Counted from the first letter of the stretch, positions 45,618 through 57,984 are shown. The stretch: DNA of 64,000 bases from Humulus lupulus (GCF_963169125.1 NC_084795.1:263123042-263187041); one strand, 5' to 3'. Notes: generated from the letters alone by a model not told the origin. A program made the numbers and translations.

Positions 45618-46063
45618 TGTATAATAATTTATCTAGATACATAACAATTGCAGAAAAAATTGAATATGATTGTCACAAAAATTAAGGAGAACGTTAGAGT
45701 ATACCTCCAGCCATTGATTTTGATAATCTCGATCTAACAGCTTTAGATATGCAAAAAGAAAAGAAAAGAGTATCAGTGAGGGTAAAGAACTTCCAAGCTA
45801 TCGGAATGAGCATTGAGCTAGATGACCAGAACCCTATATTTATATAGGTGAGACATTCCATCAAGGTTTCTGCCACAATTGATGTCAGAATATATGACAA
45901 TCAATAGGATATGAAATATTGGGCAACTCAATATTGAGTAACCACCTTAAATGTTGATCATATTTAGAATATTTGTCAATTAATCTCAATATTGACTTTA
46001 ATCATAATTATTTAGAATTATGGTTTTTGGTAACTCTAACTAATTTAATAAAATATTCTAACA
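45618..46063 (-). repeat. 3' LTR of the copia element
   Basis: 446 bp, TGTTAGAATATTTTATTAAA start at 46063. Shares long identical blocks with the 5' LTR (ATACCTCCAGCCATTGATTT at 45700 and 52860). The minus-strand TATA box CCTATATAAATATAGGG is at about 45832-45847. Confidence 0.9.
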
Positions 46064-46081
46064 TTCTCCCACTTGGTCTGC
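46064..46081 (-). other. Polypurine tract of the copia element
   Basis: Minus-strand GCAGACCAAGTGGGAGAA abuts TGTTAGAATA. Confidence 0.85.
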
Positions 46082-46619
46082 ATTTAAACTAAAGTATTAC
46101 TTAAGTCCAATGATTATTCTTGTTAGGCAACAACCACATGAATCATATCAATATGTCATCTTTTATGACGAGTATTATCTTCCATGTATTACAATGTATT
46201 TATTACTTAACAATAAACTTTATGTGGCAATGCAACTTAATGAATAAACCCTATGTTTATTCAGGTCCAATGAAGATAAATTTTCTCAAATGAAATTAAG
46301 GTGCACATGAATATGAGAAAATATCTAAATAAGAGCTTCATTAATAACTTTTAATGAAAAATTACATAAGGGAAATAGAATCTCATATATTCACTTTATG
46401 ATCCTTGAATTTATGTAGTGGCATGCCTTTAGTCAAGGGATCTACAATCATTCAATTTAGTGCTTGTGTGCTTAATGACAACTTTCATTTTCTTTAACAC
46501 GCTCATTCATGGCTAAATACATAATGTTGATATGCTAGCTTCAACTACAATTATTGTTGTTTCAAGCCATATATATTGCAGCTGAATTTGTCGCAATGTT
46601 TTTCTTGATGGCTTAGAAA

Positions 46620-47420
46620 TAGAATCTACAACTCTAAGACCTAAAACTCTAAAATTATACACCATACGATGTATCCTCAAAACAATTAATGAATCTGACT
46701 TCTAAAGTGGAAATATCAATCGGGGTTTTCATTAACACAACTCTACTAGTAGATATAAAAACATAATCAAATGTTGAATTATGTGAATCAATATAACCGG
46801 AGAGATCTAAATCTGAGTAGTTAACTATTTCCATATTGTCAATTTGTCTCAATATATGCATGTAATCATTGGTATCATAAAGATACCTCATCACTTTCCA
46901 TGTAGATCTTAGGTAGTCTAAACTTAAATTATTCTAATATCTTCCCATCATACTAACAGTAAATGTAATGTCGGTTTTGAGCATACATTAGGCTCCCGAC
47001 AGCAGAAGCATAAGGAATGTTCTTCATTTCTTCCATTTCCGTATCATTATCTAAATATTGTCTCAAATTTAATTTATCACCCTTAACAGGTAAATAATCT
47101 TTCATCTGAAATCTTTTTAAAATACATTGATAGACCTAAAATACATTGATATCTATCTCGATAGATCTTAATGTCAATGGCATAAGATGCATCACCCATA
47201 TCCTTCATCTCAAAGTTCTTTGAGAGGAAATGTTTCACCTCATGGAGAAAACCCCTATCATTGGTTGCAAGAAGAATATCATTCACATATAAAACAAGAA
47301 AACAAATCTTACTCCCACTAACCTTCCAGTATATACATTGATCCATGGCATTCTCTTCAAACCCAAAGGAAGAGATGACATCATGGAATTTTAAATATCA
47401 TTGGTAGGACACTTGTTTTA
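46620..47420 (-). pseudogene. pol: Copia RT (C-terminal) and RNase H relic
   Basis: RT is seen as KICFLVLYVNDILLATNDRG then FEMKDMGDASYAI (47346-47083); the catalytic YVDD reads YVND. RNase H-like sequence follows as YSDLDLSGYIDSHNSTFDYVF then FINCFEDTSYG (46894-46655). These lie in separate frames with stops and small deletions between. Confidence 0.8.
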
Positions 47421-48223
47421 ACCTATAGATGGACTTTTTTAAGCTTGCATACCAAGTGCTCACCATCACTAGAGGAGAATCCTTCTGATTGTTTCATGTA
47501 TACTTCCTCCTCTAAGTAACTATTTAGGAAAACAGTTTTCACATCCATTTGTTGTAGCTCTAAATCAAAATGAGCAACTAATGCCAATATTACTCTAATG
47601 GAATCTTTCTTAGAAACAGGAGAAAAGGTTTACGTGTAATCAATTCCTTCTTTTTTAGTGAATCATTTAGCAACAAGTCTCACTTTATGTCTCTCAGTGT
47701 TTCTTAATGAGTCTTTCTTTGTTTGAAGACCGGCTTACACCCAATGGCCCTCGCCCCATTAGGCAACTCAATAAGATCACAGTCTTCATTGCTCTTCATA
47801 GAATTCATTTCTTCATTCATGACATTGTACCACAATTTCAATTCTTAACTATCCATGGTTTGTGAAAATGTTTCTAAATATTTTCCGGCTCCAATATTAT
47901 AGTCAGATTCTTGCAAATATATAATGTAGTCACTATGAATTTCCGATTTTGTCATTCTAGTGGATCTTCTTAAGGCTACACCAGCAAGCTCTTGGGGAGC
48001 AGGTGCCTCAGCTGGTTGTTCATCAACTGCAGGTAATTCGTGAACAACTTAATCCATTGGAATATCATCATCGACTTGTGGATTTTCAATGACTTGTGGT
48101 GGTTGTTCAACATCCTTTGAACTTGAGAGATGCATTAAACCACTATCAATCTTGATGCTGAGGTGGAAGTTTCTAAATGATCTTTCTCAGAATTTGAGTC
48201 ATTTGATTGATCACTCCCATTAC
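47421..48223 (-). pseudogene. pol: Copia RT N-terminal part, heavily decayed
   Basis: Short minus-strand matches to the RT start remain: phrases equivalent to QMDVKTVFLNSYLEEEVYMKQSEGF near 47540-47480 and NGARAIGCKPVFKQRKTH near 47755-47700. No frame longer than about 60 codons survives. Confidence 0.6.
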
Positions 48224-49212
48224 TTAAGTCATTTTCAAGATATTTTGCATTTCTTGATTCCATAATCCTAGTGTTATGAGATGGACATTAGAATTTGTAA
48301 CATTTGGACCTTTCAGCATATCCAATGAAATACCTACTAATGGTCCTATGGTCCAGTTTCTTTTCTTATGGATTATATACCCTAACTTCAGATGAGCATC
48401 CCCAAATGCGTACATGTTGCAAACTCGGTTTCCAACATTCAAAAGGTGTTGTTGAGACTGCCTTGGTTGGAACATTGTTTAATATGTACACAGTTGTTTT
48501 TTGAGTTTCAATCCAGAAGGATTTAGGAAGTTTGGAGTTGCTGCTAAGCATACTCCACACCATATCCAATAGTGTTCGGTTTCTTCTTTCTGGAACACCA
48601 TTTTGCTCGGGTGTACCGGTCATGATGTATTGGGCAGTGATCCCATTTTCTTCACACAAAAAAAACCTTGCAAACGGGCCAGGTGTTTTTCCATCCTTGA
48701 TGTATCTACCATAATATTCTCCACCCCTATCGATCTCACTATCTTAATTTTCTTATTGCATCATTTCTCTACTTCAGCTTTAAATGTCTTAAAGACATCC
48801 AATGCTTTGATTTTGTTATGAAGTAAGTAAAGATACATGTAACGTGAGTAATCATCTATAATGGAGATGAAGTATTTCTGAGCATATGAGTCCATATCTG
48901 GACTACATATATCTGTATGTACGACTTCTAATATATCAAAATTTCTATGGACACCACTTTTCTTAAACTTGTTGGTATGCTTTCCTTTAATGCTATCCAT
49001 ACAAGTTACAAAGTTGATAAAATCCAAGGTATATTAAGTACCCCATCATTTACTAACAATTTAATTATATTAATGGAGATATGTCTCAATCTCCGGTGCC
49101 ACAATGTAGAGGAATCCTCATTCATAACACATCTCTTATTGCCAGTGTGAACATGCATAACATTATTAGTGGTATTATTTTGCATATTAATGTAGTAAAG
49201 ACCATCAGACAC
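48224..49212 (-). pseudogene. int: Copia integrase relic
   Basis: The GAG-pre-integrase zinc region has STLWHRRLRHIS then KLLVNDGVL (49212-49006). The integrase core has VVHTDICSPDMDSYAQKYF and SIIDDYSRYMYLYLL (49027-48761), and the third catalytic residue lies in TPEQNGVPERRNRTLLDM (about 48610). VPTKAVSTTPFECWKPSL follows. Frames change near 49010 and 48760-48660. Confidence 0.85.
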
Positions 49213-49351
49213 TGTATTATTCCCAACACATTCATATTGATATAATAGATTAAAATATTTGTTAGAAAATGTAAAGGAATATTAAAAAAGGTACAAATCT
49301 TGAAATTGAAATCAAGTTTCTATAAAAACTTGGAACATAAAAGATCTTTTC

Positions 49352-49675
49352 TTACTTTAAAACAAAACTACTACTTAAAACTAAAGTGCATGTTCTTATA
49401 GCTTCCACATGTGAGCCCATCTTGTTTCTGGATAAGATGATTTGCTCACTTCCTACTGGCTTCATTAGGTTTTGTAAACCTTGAACGAAAACTGAAATGT
49501 GGATTGTTGATCTATAATCAATCCAACATGTCTTAATGTTAACATTAACCATATTAGATTCATAACATACATATGAAATTAGAGTTCTAGTGGTGATGGC
49601 GGGTGTTTTATAGATCTTAATTGCACAGAAAAAGTCTATGCAACTTGGATGGAGGAGAATACTCTCCTCCCACAC
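49352..49675 (-). pseudogene. pro: Copia protease relic
   Basis: CYESNMVNVN leads to a degraded active site: DYRSTIHIS where copia proteases have DSGATxHI. GLQNLMKPVGSEQ and NKMGSHVEAIRTCTLVL follow. No zinc knuckle of Gag is visible upstream. Confidence 0.75.
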
Positions 49676-52600
49676 TTTGGAGTTATCACCTCAAAGTTCG
49701 AGAAGTTCTTTTGGGACATTAGAATAAATGGGTTGTAATGTTGCATGAATAGGATTACAAGTTTATCAGTATAAAGTTTTGAGGTTTATATAAATTCATG
49801 TTTTTTATCAATGGACAAACATGCTGAAGATGAAATTTAATTAAACAAAAATTACATATGGGCTAAATTTTTAATTTAATAAGTTTATATGTACATTATG
49901 ATAGTTTAATCAAACAATTGAAAAACTTAAGGTTCGATATTTTTATCTAAATAAACTTTATGATAAACTATTAAATTAATTATCATAATCATGTGGGTAG
50001 ATTAAGAAAATTAATTCAATATAATATTTCAATTAATTATATAAACATAATAAAATCCATGTGTTGTAAAATTATTATATATATATATATAATTAATCAC
50101 AATTTATGTCCATTATGTGATCCTAATCAGCTTAATATATAATTTTATATAATTAAATATGTGTCTACTCTCTAATTATTTAAAATTATATGGTTCACTA
50201 GATATTATGTTTTTAGGCTCTACTTAACTCCTAAGAACAACTATGCAGCAACATAATAGATAATCATTAAGGGTGCTCCTAGTGTGGCCGTCCGAAGATC
50301 ATCAAAAATCATTCTAGATTGAACATTGTCTCAGCTTCATGCTTTTCCATGTTAACCACAAAATAATTTTTGTATTATTCATAACTTAATTATTCTATCT
50401 AAGTAATTATTCTAATTAATTAGAGAATATTTTATGAATCTTAAAGTGCTAAATTTTAACTGAACTGTATCTTAAAAATTTTATGAATCCAATTTATTTA
50501 GCACATAAATTATAATTAATGTCTAAAATATTTATGTGATCCTTATTGCCATGTAATATATAATTTTATTTAATTAAAGATGTTGTGGCTACTCTATAAT
50601 CAAATAAAATTATATGAATCACTTACACATTTTATGTATGCTTAAAATTTTATGAAATTTTATGAGTATATTTTAGGGTTTATACATTTTTAGACCCTGT
50701 GTTTTACCTCATTACCTGTTTGGACCATGTGTATTGACAAATTATTTTTTGGACCCTGTGTTTTGTAAAATAGTTTAAATAGGCTCATAAACCTGATTTT
50801 GTTGAACAAACAATTAAATATAACAACACAATTCTTAGGCAGATTGATTGTATTTTTGTTTTGAGTTGTCAGTTTGATGAATTATTTGTGATTTTAGTTC
50901 AAAAAAATTTGATCAAAATTGAGTTTAGGAGTCTATTTGAACTATTTTAAAAAACATAGGGTCCCAAAAAGTAATTTGTCAAAACACAGGGTTCAAATAG
51001 GTAATGAGACAAAACACAAGGTCTAAAAAAGTATAATCCTTATATTTTATATAGCAAAAATTAAGTATAATTTAATGTATATTATATTAATTTCTATGCA
51101 CTTAATTATACTCGTAAATTGTAATAAATTACATAACATGAATAAGATTATGTAATTAGCATTCAAGCACAAAAAGTACAAATATGGAATATATATCATG
51201 CATTTAAACCCTAAAATCATACATATAATTTCTCAAAATTAAATGTACTAATAATAAATATTGCATGAATTAAAACATAAATAAACATACAAAATTAGTA
51301 TAATCCACTACATTTATATGTATGATAAAAAATAAATGCAATAATTTCATAAATAATTAAATGGCATAATTAATTTAAAAAATTAATACTTAATAAGGTA
51401 ATAAATCAAGTACATGATATTTGGTAAATTAATAAACAATTGTACTAAAACTTAATTGTAAAACATTAAATGTAATTACATACCCAAATTAGTACAATTA
51501 TAATTATAGCATGCTCATAAAAAAATTTAAAAAATCCTGCAATAAATATACCAAATCATTTTTTTTTTGCACATTTTAACTAAATTCCAAAAAACATATA
51601 AATTACCAAAATTATAAGCATAATTAAAATAAGAAAAATTAAAAAAATTAAAATTTATTGCCTAAATTAATGTAGAAATCAAGAAAAATATAAATTTCAA
51701 AATATTTTGAAAAACTTAAATTTTTAGATTTTTCTTAATTAATTTTTTTTTTAAACTGCCATGGGGAAGTTTTTTTCCCCTTTATTGTGTCGTTTGGATT
51801 GTCAAAACGATGAATCATTTTTCTTCATCAATCGAGGAAACGACTTGTTGTTTCCTGTCATCTTCTTTAGTGAACCGGGTCACTTTGACCTGGTTGTCTA
51901 TAAGTGGGTCACGCTGACCCACCTTCAAACTCGGTCGGAAAAAGCCATTTTTGACGTCGAATTTGAGATTTTAAAACCCATATCAAACCAAAATGCATGG
52001 ATTTGGGTATTTATGGCTTTATTTTTCATAAACAACAACTTAAAAACAATCATGAATATCAAAAACAAATTCGGTCATTATCGGGTCTGTAGTTTCAACG
52101 ACTTTAGGAGTTTGAAAACTTGTTTTGAACGCACCAAATCATTAGGAAACATAAGCTTAAGAGTTATTAATGTTATTTAGATTGAAAAACGATTTGAATC
52201 AAAAAACCAAAAAACTTAGGCTATGAACCTTCGGCCATGAATGTGTGATGTCAAAAGCTCCTTAATCTGAGTTTATAACAAGTTTTCCACTCTTAAAATC
52301 ATTTCCCATTTATGAACTTAAAGATTTATAGTCTTAGGTTGTTAAAGAAACAACAATAAACCAAACTTTGATTTTCCTTAAGTTTCAACCATTAACATAA
52401 ATGCAAAATTTTAAAAAACTTTGCTTTTGTAAGTTTGAGACTCATTTTTCTTTCACAAAATCATTAGAAACGTGAACTAAAGGATTTCTAATGCTATTCT
52501 TTATGGAAAAATAAATTTTAATTAACAACAAAATTTGCAGATATATAAGGAAACATATTCTTTAGTTTTATTGCCCAAAACAGTTAGAAATTTAATAAAT

Positions 52601-52752
52601 GAAGCATTAATCCTAACATCAAAAAGCAATAAAAACGCAAATATACAATTCATATACACGAATAAATATGTGTATATATGAAGACAAAGCATATATAAAT
52701 CATATAAATATATATATATATATGCATGCAACAATATCATGGCAGAGGCAAA
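49676..52752 (-). other. Gag-less AT-rich leader of the copia element
   Basis: About 3.1 kb between PBS and protease with no Gag-like frame. It contains the MITE 50676-51040. It also holds two diverged copies of an AATCATTAGRAACRTRARCT... block (about 52133-52190 and 52453-52515) and a 139-codon plus-strand frame (51761-52180, MGKFFSPLLCRLDCQNDESF) that I do not recognise and that may be chance. Confidence 0.5.
50676..51040. mobile_element. Mutator-type MITE (365 bp) with long TIRs and 9-bp TSD
   Basis: Inverted arms of about 115 bp: GGGTTTATACATTTTTAGACC at the left, and the complement AGGATTATACTTTTTTAGACC at the right. Both arms contain GACCCTGTGTTTT-like words and ATTACCTRTTTGRACC. The flanks are the identical 9-mer TATATTTTA at 50667-50675 and 51041-51049. 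A 9-bp duplication and long arms point to Mutator-superfamily mobilisation. Confidence 0.92.
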
Positions 52753-52753
52753 C

Positions 52754-52770
52754 GTGGCTCTTGATACCAA
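52754..52770 (-). other. Primer binding site of the copia element
   Basis: Minus-strand TTTTGGTATCAAGAGCC lies directly inside the 5' LTR. TGGTATCA-AGAGC matches the initiator tRNA-Met type PBS (TGGTATCAGAGC) apart from one extra base. Confidence 0.85.
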
Positions 52771-52772
52771 AA

Positions 52773-53237
52773 TGTAGGATAATTTATCTAGATGCATAAC
52801 AATCTTAATATACATAATAGACTAAATAGGATTGTCAAAAAAATAGGAGATCGTTAGAGTATACCTCCAGCCATTGATTTTGATAATCTCGATCTAACAT
52901 CTTTAGAGCTGCAAAAAGAAAATAAAAGAGTATTAGTGAGAATAAATGACTTACAAGCTCTCACTAGCTCTTTAGATGGAGTATGAGTTGAGCTTGGGAA
53001 CCAGAACCCTATATTTATATAGGTGAGATATTCCATCAAGGTCTCTGCCACAATTGATGTTACAATATATGACAATCAATAGGATATGAAATATTGGGTA
53101 ACTCAATATTGAGTGACTACCTTAAATGCTGACCATATTGAGAATATTTGTCAATTAATCCCAATATTTACTTTAATCATAATTAATTAGAATTATGGTT
53201 TTGGTAACTCTAATTAATTTAATAAAATATTCTAACA
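52773..53237 (-). repeat. 5' LTR of the copia element (465 bp)
   Basis: TGTTAGAATATTTTATTAAA start at 53237 and CCTACA end at 52773. Colinear with the 3' LTR apart from a longer block near 52955-52990. TATA box at about 53005-53021 (minus). Confidence 0.9.
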
Positions 53238-53600
53238 TTTCACACACACAAAAAAACAAAAATGTTTCATTCTCTCTCAGATTACCGAGTATACCAGCAT
53301 GAAGAGTGTGTATTTCGGCCTTCCTTCAATGCAATAGGAGATCAAGATAGAGGTGTTTCTGAACTATTTTTACTCTGGGGACAGCATGACTTGTAGACTA
53401 CTTGCATATTATAAGCAGCCACGATATATCTTGAAGAGAGAGTCCTAGTCTTGCGACTGAGGTAGTAACTTTATTTGATAATTTCATTCTTTGTTAATAT
53501 AAACAGCAACAGACTATTTTAAACCCTCCTACTATGTTCCCAACCCTATATAGGAAACATTATTTATATATTTATTTGTTTCTATGAATACATATATATA
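53238..53600. other. Copia target flank, non-coding
   Basis: No gene. 53456-53570 is related to 43863-43975 on the other side of the copia element, so the copia landed within a repeated host segment. Confidence 0.5.
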
Positions 53601-54480
53601 TATAAAAAAAGATATTTCCGGCATACATACCCAATGTTTTCGGGTTTATACACTTATATACCCAATCTTTATTTTTGACGGTAAAATCACCCAACGTTAC
53701 TTTTTCCTTGCAGCCGTCACCACCAGCTCCGTTGAGAGGTAAAAATGGACACATGTAAGGTGGAGATTAAATGGCCTTTTTTCTTTTTTCATTTACATTT
53801 TAAAACAAATAACTATTTGTAAAACTATTTTAATTAAATATAAAACAAATAAAAATTAAATTCTTATTGACTGAATATAAACAAAAAGTTGATAAACCTA
53901 AGGGTCGAAATTAAAAAAATTACCCAAAGTATACTGCACTTGGTATTCTAAAAACACGACCATTGAAGACGATGAAGAGAACTCTTGCTCGGAGACGAAT
54001 CGATAATGCATCTTTGGCGGCTACCAGGGGATGACCCACCAAAATACAGTAAGAATCTTTGCATTTTTTTCCCTTTTGTTTTGTCTAATCAGTAATTTTT
54101 TAGGGGTTTTGGGGTTTGACGATTTGACCGATTATGGTTTTTAACTGGGTTTGTTTGGTCTGCGAAAACTTATATAAAAATTATTTCTTTATGTGGTCAA
54201 TGGTGCTAGTTGACTTTGATGACAGTGTGTAGTACTTGTTTTTGTTGGTAAGTTAGGTGTGTGTATTATTAAAGGCATTGTGGGGTACATACTTTTGAAG
54301 AAAGTGTAGTTTCACATGTGCATTCACTTTATTTGGTCATTGTTTTGGAATCTTTTTATATGTGTAGAAGGAATATATGCTTTGGTTGGAGTGGATTTTT
54401 TGTCTGTCTTGGGCTGTCTTGGTCATTTCAAAACAATATTTTAATCATGTACCTTATTGAATGGCAGGGGTGAGAATGTG
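53601..54480 (+). other. Probable 5' end and first intron of the Mutator-like element
   Basis: CATACATACCCAATGTTTTCGG and two related ACCCAATC / ACCCAACG words near 53615-53700 look like a terminal region, but the other end is not in view. AAAATACAG|TAAGAATC near 54048 and AATGGCAG|GGGTGAG near 54470 are plausible donor and acceptor sites. Confidence 0.4.
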
Positions 54481-56769
54481 CACTTTGACTATTGTGATTG
54501 AGAGTATTTCAACAGATACACCTTTGAGGAAATTGCAATGGAACTTGGCTATGAGCTGCTAGTAGGATTTTGGTGGAGGCCATTTAGGAATTTGGTAAAT
54601 GAGGGTGCAATGTTAAGTTCAGATGAGAGCATTAGGGTGATGATTTTTGATATGGATAGAAGGGGATATAGACAAATTGACATTTTCTTAGTGCTTCCTG
54701 ATAAGACCATTTCTGGTTCGTTCCTTAAGAGTCGAAAACCAGTTGTGAGACCTTGCTGCAGAATTCAAATTGCCTGATAAAGTTGATGTTAATGAGGATG
54801 TTGTAGTGAACCCACCAGGGCATCCAGAGGGATTTGTGAATGAGTTGGAGGCATCTGATGAGGAGTTAACTCACTCAAATGAAGACAGTGAGGATGTTGA
54901 AGATAGGAAGATGACCAAGGTTTTTATTTGCAAAAAAAATGAAGATGAAGACTCGGATAATGTGGAAATAATTGATCTAGACAATTTGGACCAGGAGGAG
55001 GACCAAGAACAAGGCCAAGAGGCCCAGACAGCATATGAAGAGGGACATGATTCGCAACAAGCCCAAGTACCCACTGAACAAGCCCAGGAGGTAATAACAA
55101 AGAGTGGGGTTAAGAAAAGGAAGGGTAAACAGCCACAAAATGGAAGTGCAAAGGAAAAAAGAAAGAAGAAGACTAGATCTGATGAAGAGGATGATTTTGA
55201 GCTGGAGGAGGAAGAATATGCTAGCCAAAAAGAGTATGAGAAGGACTTACAAAACAGCACTGATCCTAGAGAATGGTGGTCTTCAGTGACACAGTTGTGT
55301 AATGAGAAAGATGGAGATGAATATGATGGTATAGTGTCTGAAGATGACTTGGTTAGTTTGCATAGTGATGATGAGGACAATCCAACTAGGAAGGGCACAA
55401 GTGAACATAACTCAAGAGCAAAATTTGACGAATTCAAGTTCAAGCTTGGCATGGAATTTCCTACCATTGATCATCTAAGGTATGCCTTGAAAGAGTACTT
55501 TATCAAGACTGATAGACAATATTATTTTGTTTTCAATGATAAACATAGGCTTAGAGCGAAATGCAAAGCTAAAGGATGTAAATGGGTTATATATGCAATG
55601 TTACTGAATAGGGATGGAAAAATTGTTAGAGTTAATACATAAGTGGATGTGCACGAGTGTGGTATAGTATTTGATAACAAACATGTTACTAGTGGTTGGT
55701 TAGCCAAACATTTCTTGGAGCAATTCAGGCAGAATCCAAATATGGAGTACCCGGGGTTCAAGAGATGACATCTGCTACAAAATTTAGTATTGTTTCAGAT
55801 TGGATTTTCTATAGAACTAAGAATAAAGCCAGAGTGATGTTGGAGGGATATGTAAAAGATCAATAAGCAATCCTTGATGATTATTGCAAGCAGTTACTGG
55901 AACCAAACCCAGGTAGCACTGCTACACTTGTGGAGGGAAAAAGAGTGTTTGAAAGGGTTTACATTTGTTTAAAAGCGTGTAAAGATGGTTTCAATAAGGG
56001 TTGCAGGCCTTTAATAGGCTGAGATGGATGTTTCTTAAAAGGATATTGCATAAGGATGTTGTTGGCAGCTATTGGGATAGACCCAAATAACTCTCAGTAT
56101 CCAATTGCTTATGCATTAGTTCAAAAGGAAAACAAGGATTCATGTACATGGTTTCTAAAGCTACTTGTTGAGGATCTTGAGATTGAGAGGTCTGCCACAT
56201 TTACAATGATGAGTGACAAGCAAAAGGGCCTAGCAAATGCCTTGGCTGCCATTTTTTAGATTGCAAAAATTAGATTATGTGCGAGGCATCTTCATGCCAA
56301 TTTCAAAAAAGAGCATCCTGGTCTGCTTCTTAAGTAGATGTTGTGAGCTTGTGCAAGGGCAACAACACCTGTGGAATTCACAAGAAAGATGAATGAGATA
56401 AAAGATGTGGATGAAAAGGCATACCTTAAAGAAAGCACCAACAATGTTATATGCTTCTTAATAACCTCTGCGAAAGCTTTAATGCAGCAATTTTTCCTGA
56501 AAGGAACAAGGCCATTGTGAAACTGTTGGAGAATATTTGATTCTGGCTAATGTGTAGGTTTCAAACCAACAGGGAGGCTGTTAAGAATGGGTACACCCAG
56601 TCAATAAAAAGATCTTGGAACTTATTGAGAAACACAAGCAGGTTGCAAGACATTGCAACACACCCATTGCAGGCAGTGTCAAATTCCAAGTGTCTGTCAA
56701 AGGAGTGGAAACACTGGTGGTTGACTTGGTTGCCAAAAAGTGCACTTGCAGGGGATTCAATTGACTGGT
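54481..56769 (+). pseudogene. Mutator-like transposase (MuDR type), interrupted in the SWIM finger
   Basis: N-terminal part: VHFDYCD-x-EYFNRYTFEEIAMELGY and FWWRPFRNL (54485-54600). An acidic linker (MPDKVDVNEDVVVNPPGHPEGF, then Glu/Asp-rich, 54770-55400) precedes the MuDR-type DNA-binding domain (KLGMEFPTIDHLRYALKEYF...CKAKGCKWVIYAM, 55440-55620). The transposase core retains DGCFLKG near 56020, LLAAIGIDPNNSQYPIAYALV and SDKQKGLANAL (56055-56259), then CARHLHANFKK near 56280. SWIM-type KKCTCRGF near 56735 is cut by the copia LTR at 56770. Stops occur near 54508, 55640, 55766, 56020, 56257 and 56335. Confidence 0.85.
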
Positions 56770-57175
56770 TGTTGGGAATTGTGCCCTTAAATCAATTGTA
56801 GTAGAAAATGGCTTAAATGAATTAAATTATTGTAGATATATATAGCTTATGTATTATATTATTGCTAATAATATTAAGTAAATATCATAAAATTCCCAAG
56901 TTCATCTATGTGGTCTCAATCTCACATTGGTATGAGATGGCCAAGATTGAGATAATGAACTTAAATAGTTCTCAGTAAAATAAAGTTATGGAATCTTTAG
57001 ATTAATTACTGCTAGTACGATCCACTAGTATTATGAATACATATGACCCAGATCCGGGTTACTAGTGTAGTAGGACACTTTAGTGGAGGTACTTTGCATG
57101 CTAATAGTATGTAAAACTGGACCAGATGTGATTTAATAATACTTGTTTAAATATCATTTCGTAGTATTATAAAAC
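56770..57175 (+). mobile_element. Copia-type LTR, 5' 406 bp
   Basis: TGTTGGGAATTGTGCCCTTAAA start, colinear with the LTR at 22366. It interrupts the SWIM motif of the transposase and is itself interrupted by the element D LTR at 57176. Confidence 0.82.
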
Positions 57176-57963
57176 TGTTACACCCAGATTTCGAGCCATA
57201 AGAATTGTGATCTCGAAAGCTAGATTCGTAATGAATGGACTCGTAATGTCTGGAACATGTCCGAAGCTTAGGCATCGAGCCTGCGAAGAGATGACTTCGA
57301 AGATGGTAGCCTTGAGATCCTCACAAGCTCGAAAGACAGACAACGAAGTACGTCTGTTCTCAGGAGGGCCTCGGATCAGGGGCTCCGAGCCTGACACAAG
57401 TATGAGCTCGAAGTCATGTGATCTCGGGAAGATGCTATAGCTCGAAAGTCGATAAGATACCTGGGTGAATAGGGCCTTGGTGATATAAGATAATAACTTT
57501 GAATATCTTAGTGAATCATCAATGAGAGACGCGGTCTACATTGATGGCTATAAATCCCCTATAATCAAGGGATATTAATTGTTCAGTTATACGCCCCCTG
57601 ATCTTCAGGGGACGTTTCCTTGTATATAGGATTACAGGCTTTGAATGCCATTAAATTTATTTGCATACAGAATAACTTCCCGAAATATGTGGGATAGTAT
57701 TCTGAAATCTTCTCTATAAATAGAGAGGTCATGCACCATTGTAAAGGACGGAATTTTTGTGATCTTGAGAGAAAACTCTGGAAAATTCATCCTTGAAGAA
57801 TTTTCAGAGATCAACTTAAGTTTAATAACAAAGACTCGTGGACTAGGAAGATTTAACTGCTGAACCACGTAAAAAATCTCATTTGCGTTATCATATTTAT
57901 TGGCCATTACTGATTATTGTTTTCGTGCTCTTATTTCACTGTTGACGAAAAATGGCGTCAACA
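57176..57963 (+). repeat. 5' LTR of element D (788 bp)
   Basis: TGTTACACCCAGATTTCGAGCC start and GGCGTCAACA end (TGTT...AACA). TATAAATA is at 57715-57722, so U3 is about 540 bp. GCTGAACCACGTAAAA is present near 57860. The 5-bp left flank is AAAAC (57171-57175). Confidence 0.88.
57715..57722 (+). promoter_or_regulatory. TATA box of the element D LTR promoter
   Basis: TATAAATA with transcription expected some 25-35 bp downstream, near 57745-57757. Confidence 0.6.
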
Positions 57964-57966
57964 GTT

Positions 57967-57984
57967 TGGTGCTTTCATTGAGAG
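57967..57984 (+). other. Primer binding site of element D
   Basis: TGGTGCTTTCATTGAGAG, 3 bp after the LTR; identical in element C. Confidence 0.75.

Larger units (their letters stand above)
45618..53237 (-). mobile_element. Complete-ended Ty1/copia insertion (7620 bp)
   Basis: Paired LTRs (45618-46063 and 52773-53237), a PBS for tRNA-Met (TTTTGGTATCAAGAGCC, minus strand), a polypurine tract and a perfect 5-bp target duplication. Pol order on the minus strand is protease, integrase, RT, RNase H (49675 down to 46655), which is copia order. A recognisable gag is missing; about 3 kb of AT-rich DNA with a MITE lies between PBS and protease. All pol frames are broken. Confidence 0.92.

Noticed and set aside
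51761..52180. 139-codon plus-strand frame in the copia leader as a gene
   Set aside because: No recognisable domain, AT-biased composition, opposite to the element; kept only as a remark under the leader.
54871..55467. 198-codon minus-strand serine-rich frame
   Set aside because: It is the antisense shadow of the Glu/Asp-rich linker of the Mutator-like transposase; runs of GAG/GAT read as CTC/ATC and TCN on the other strand.
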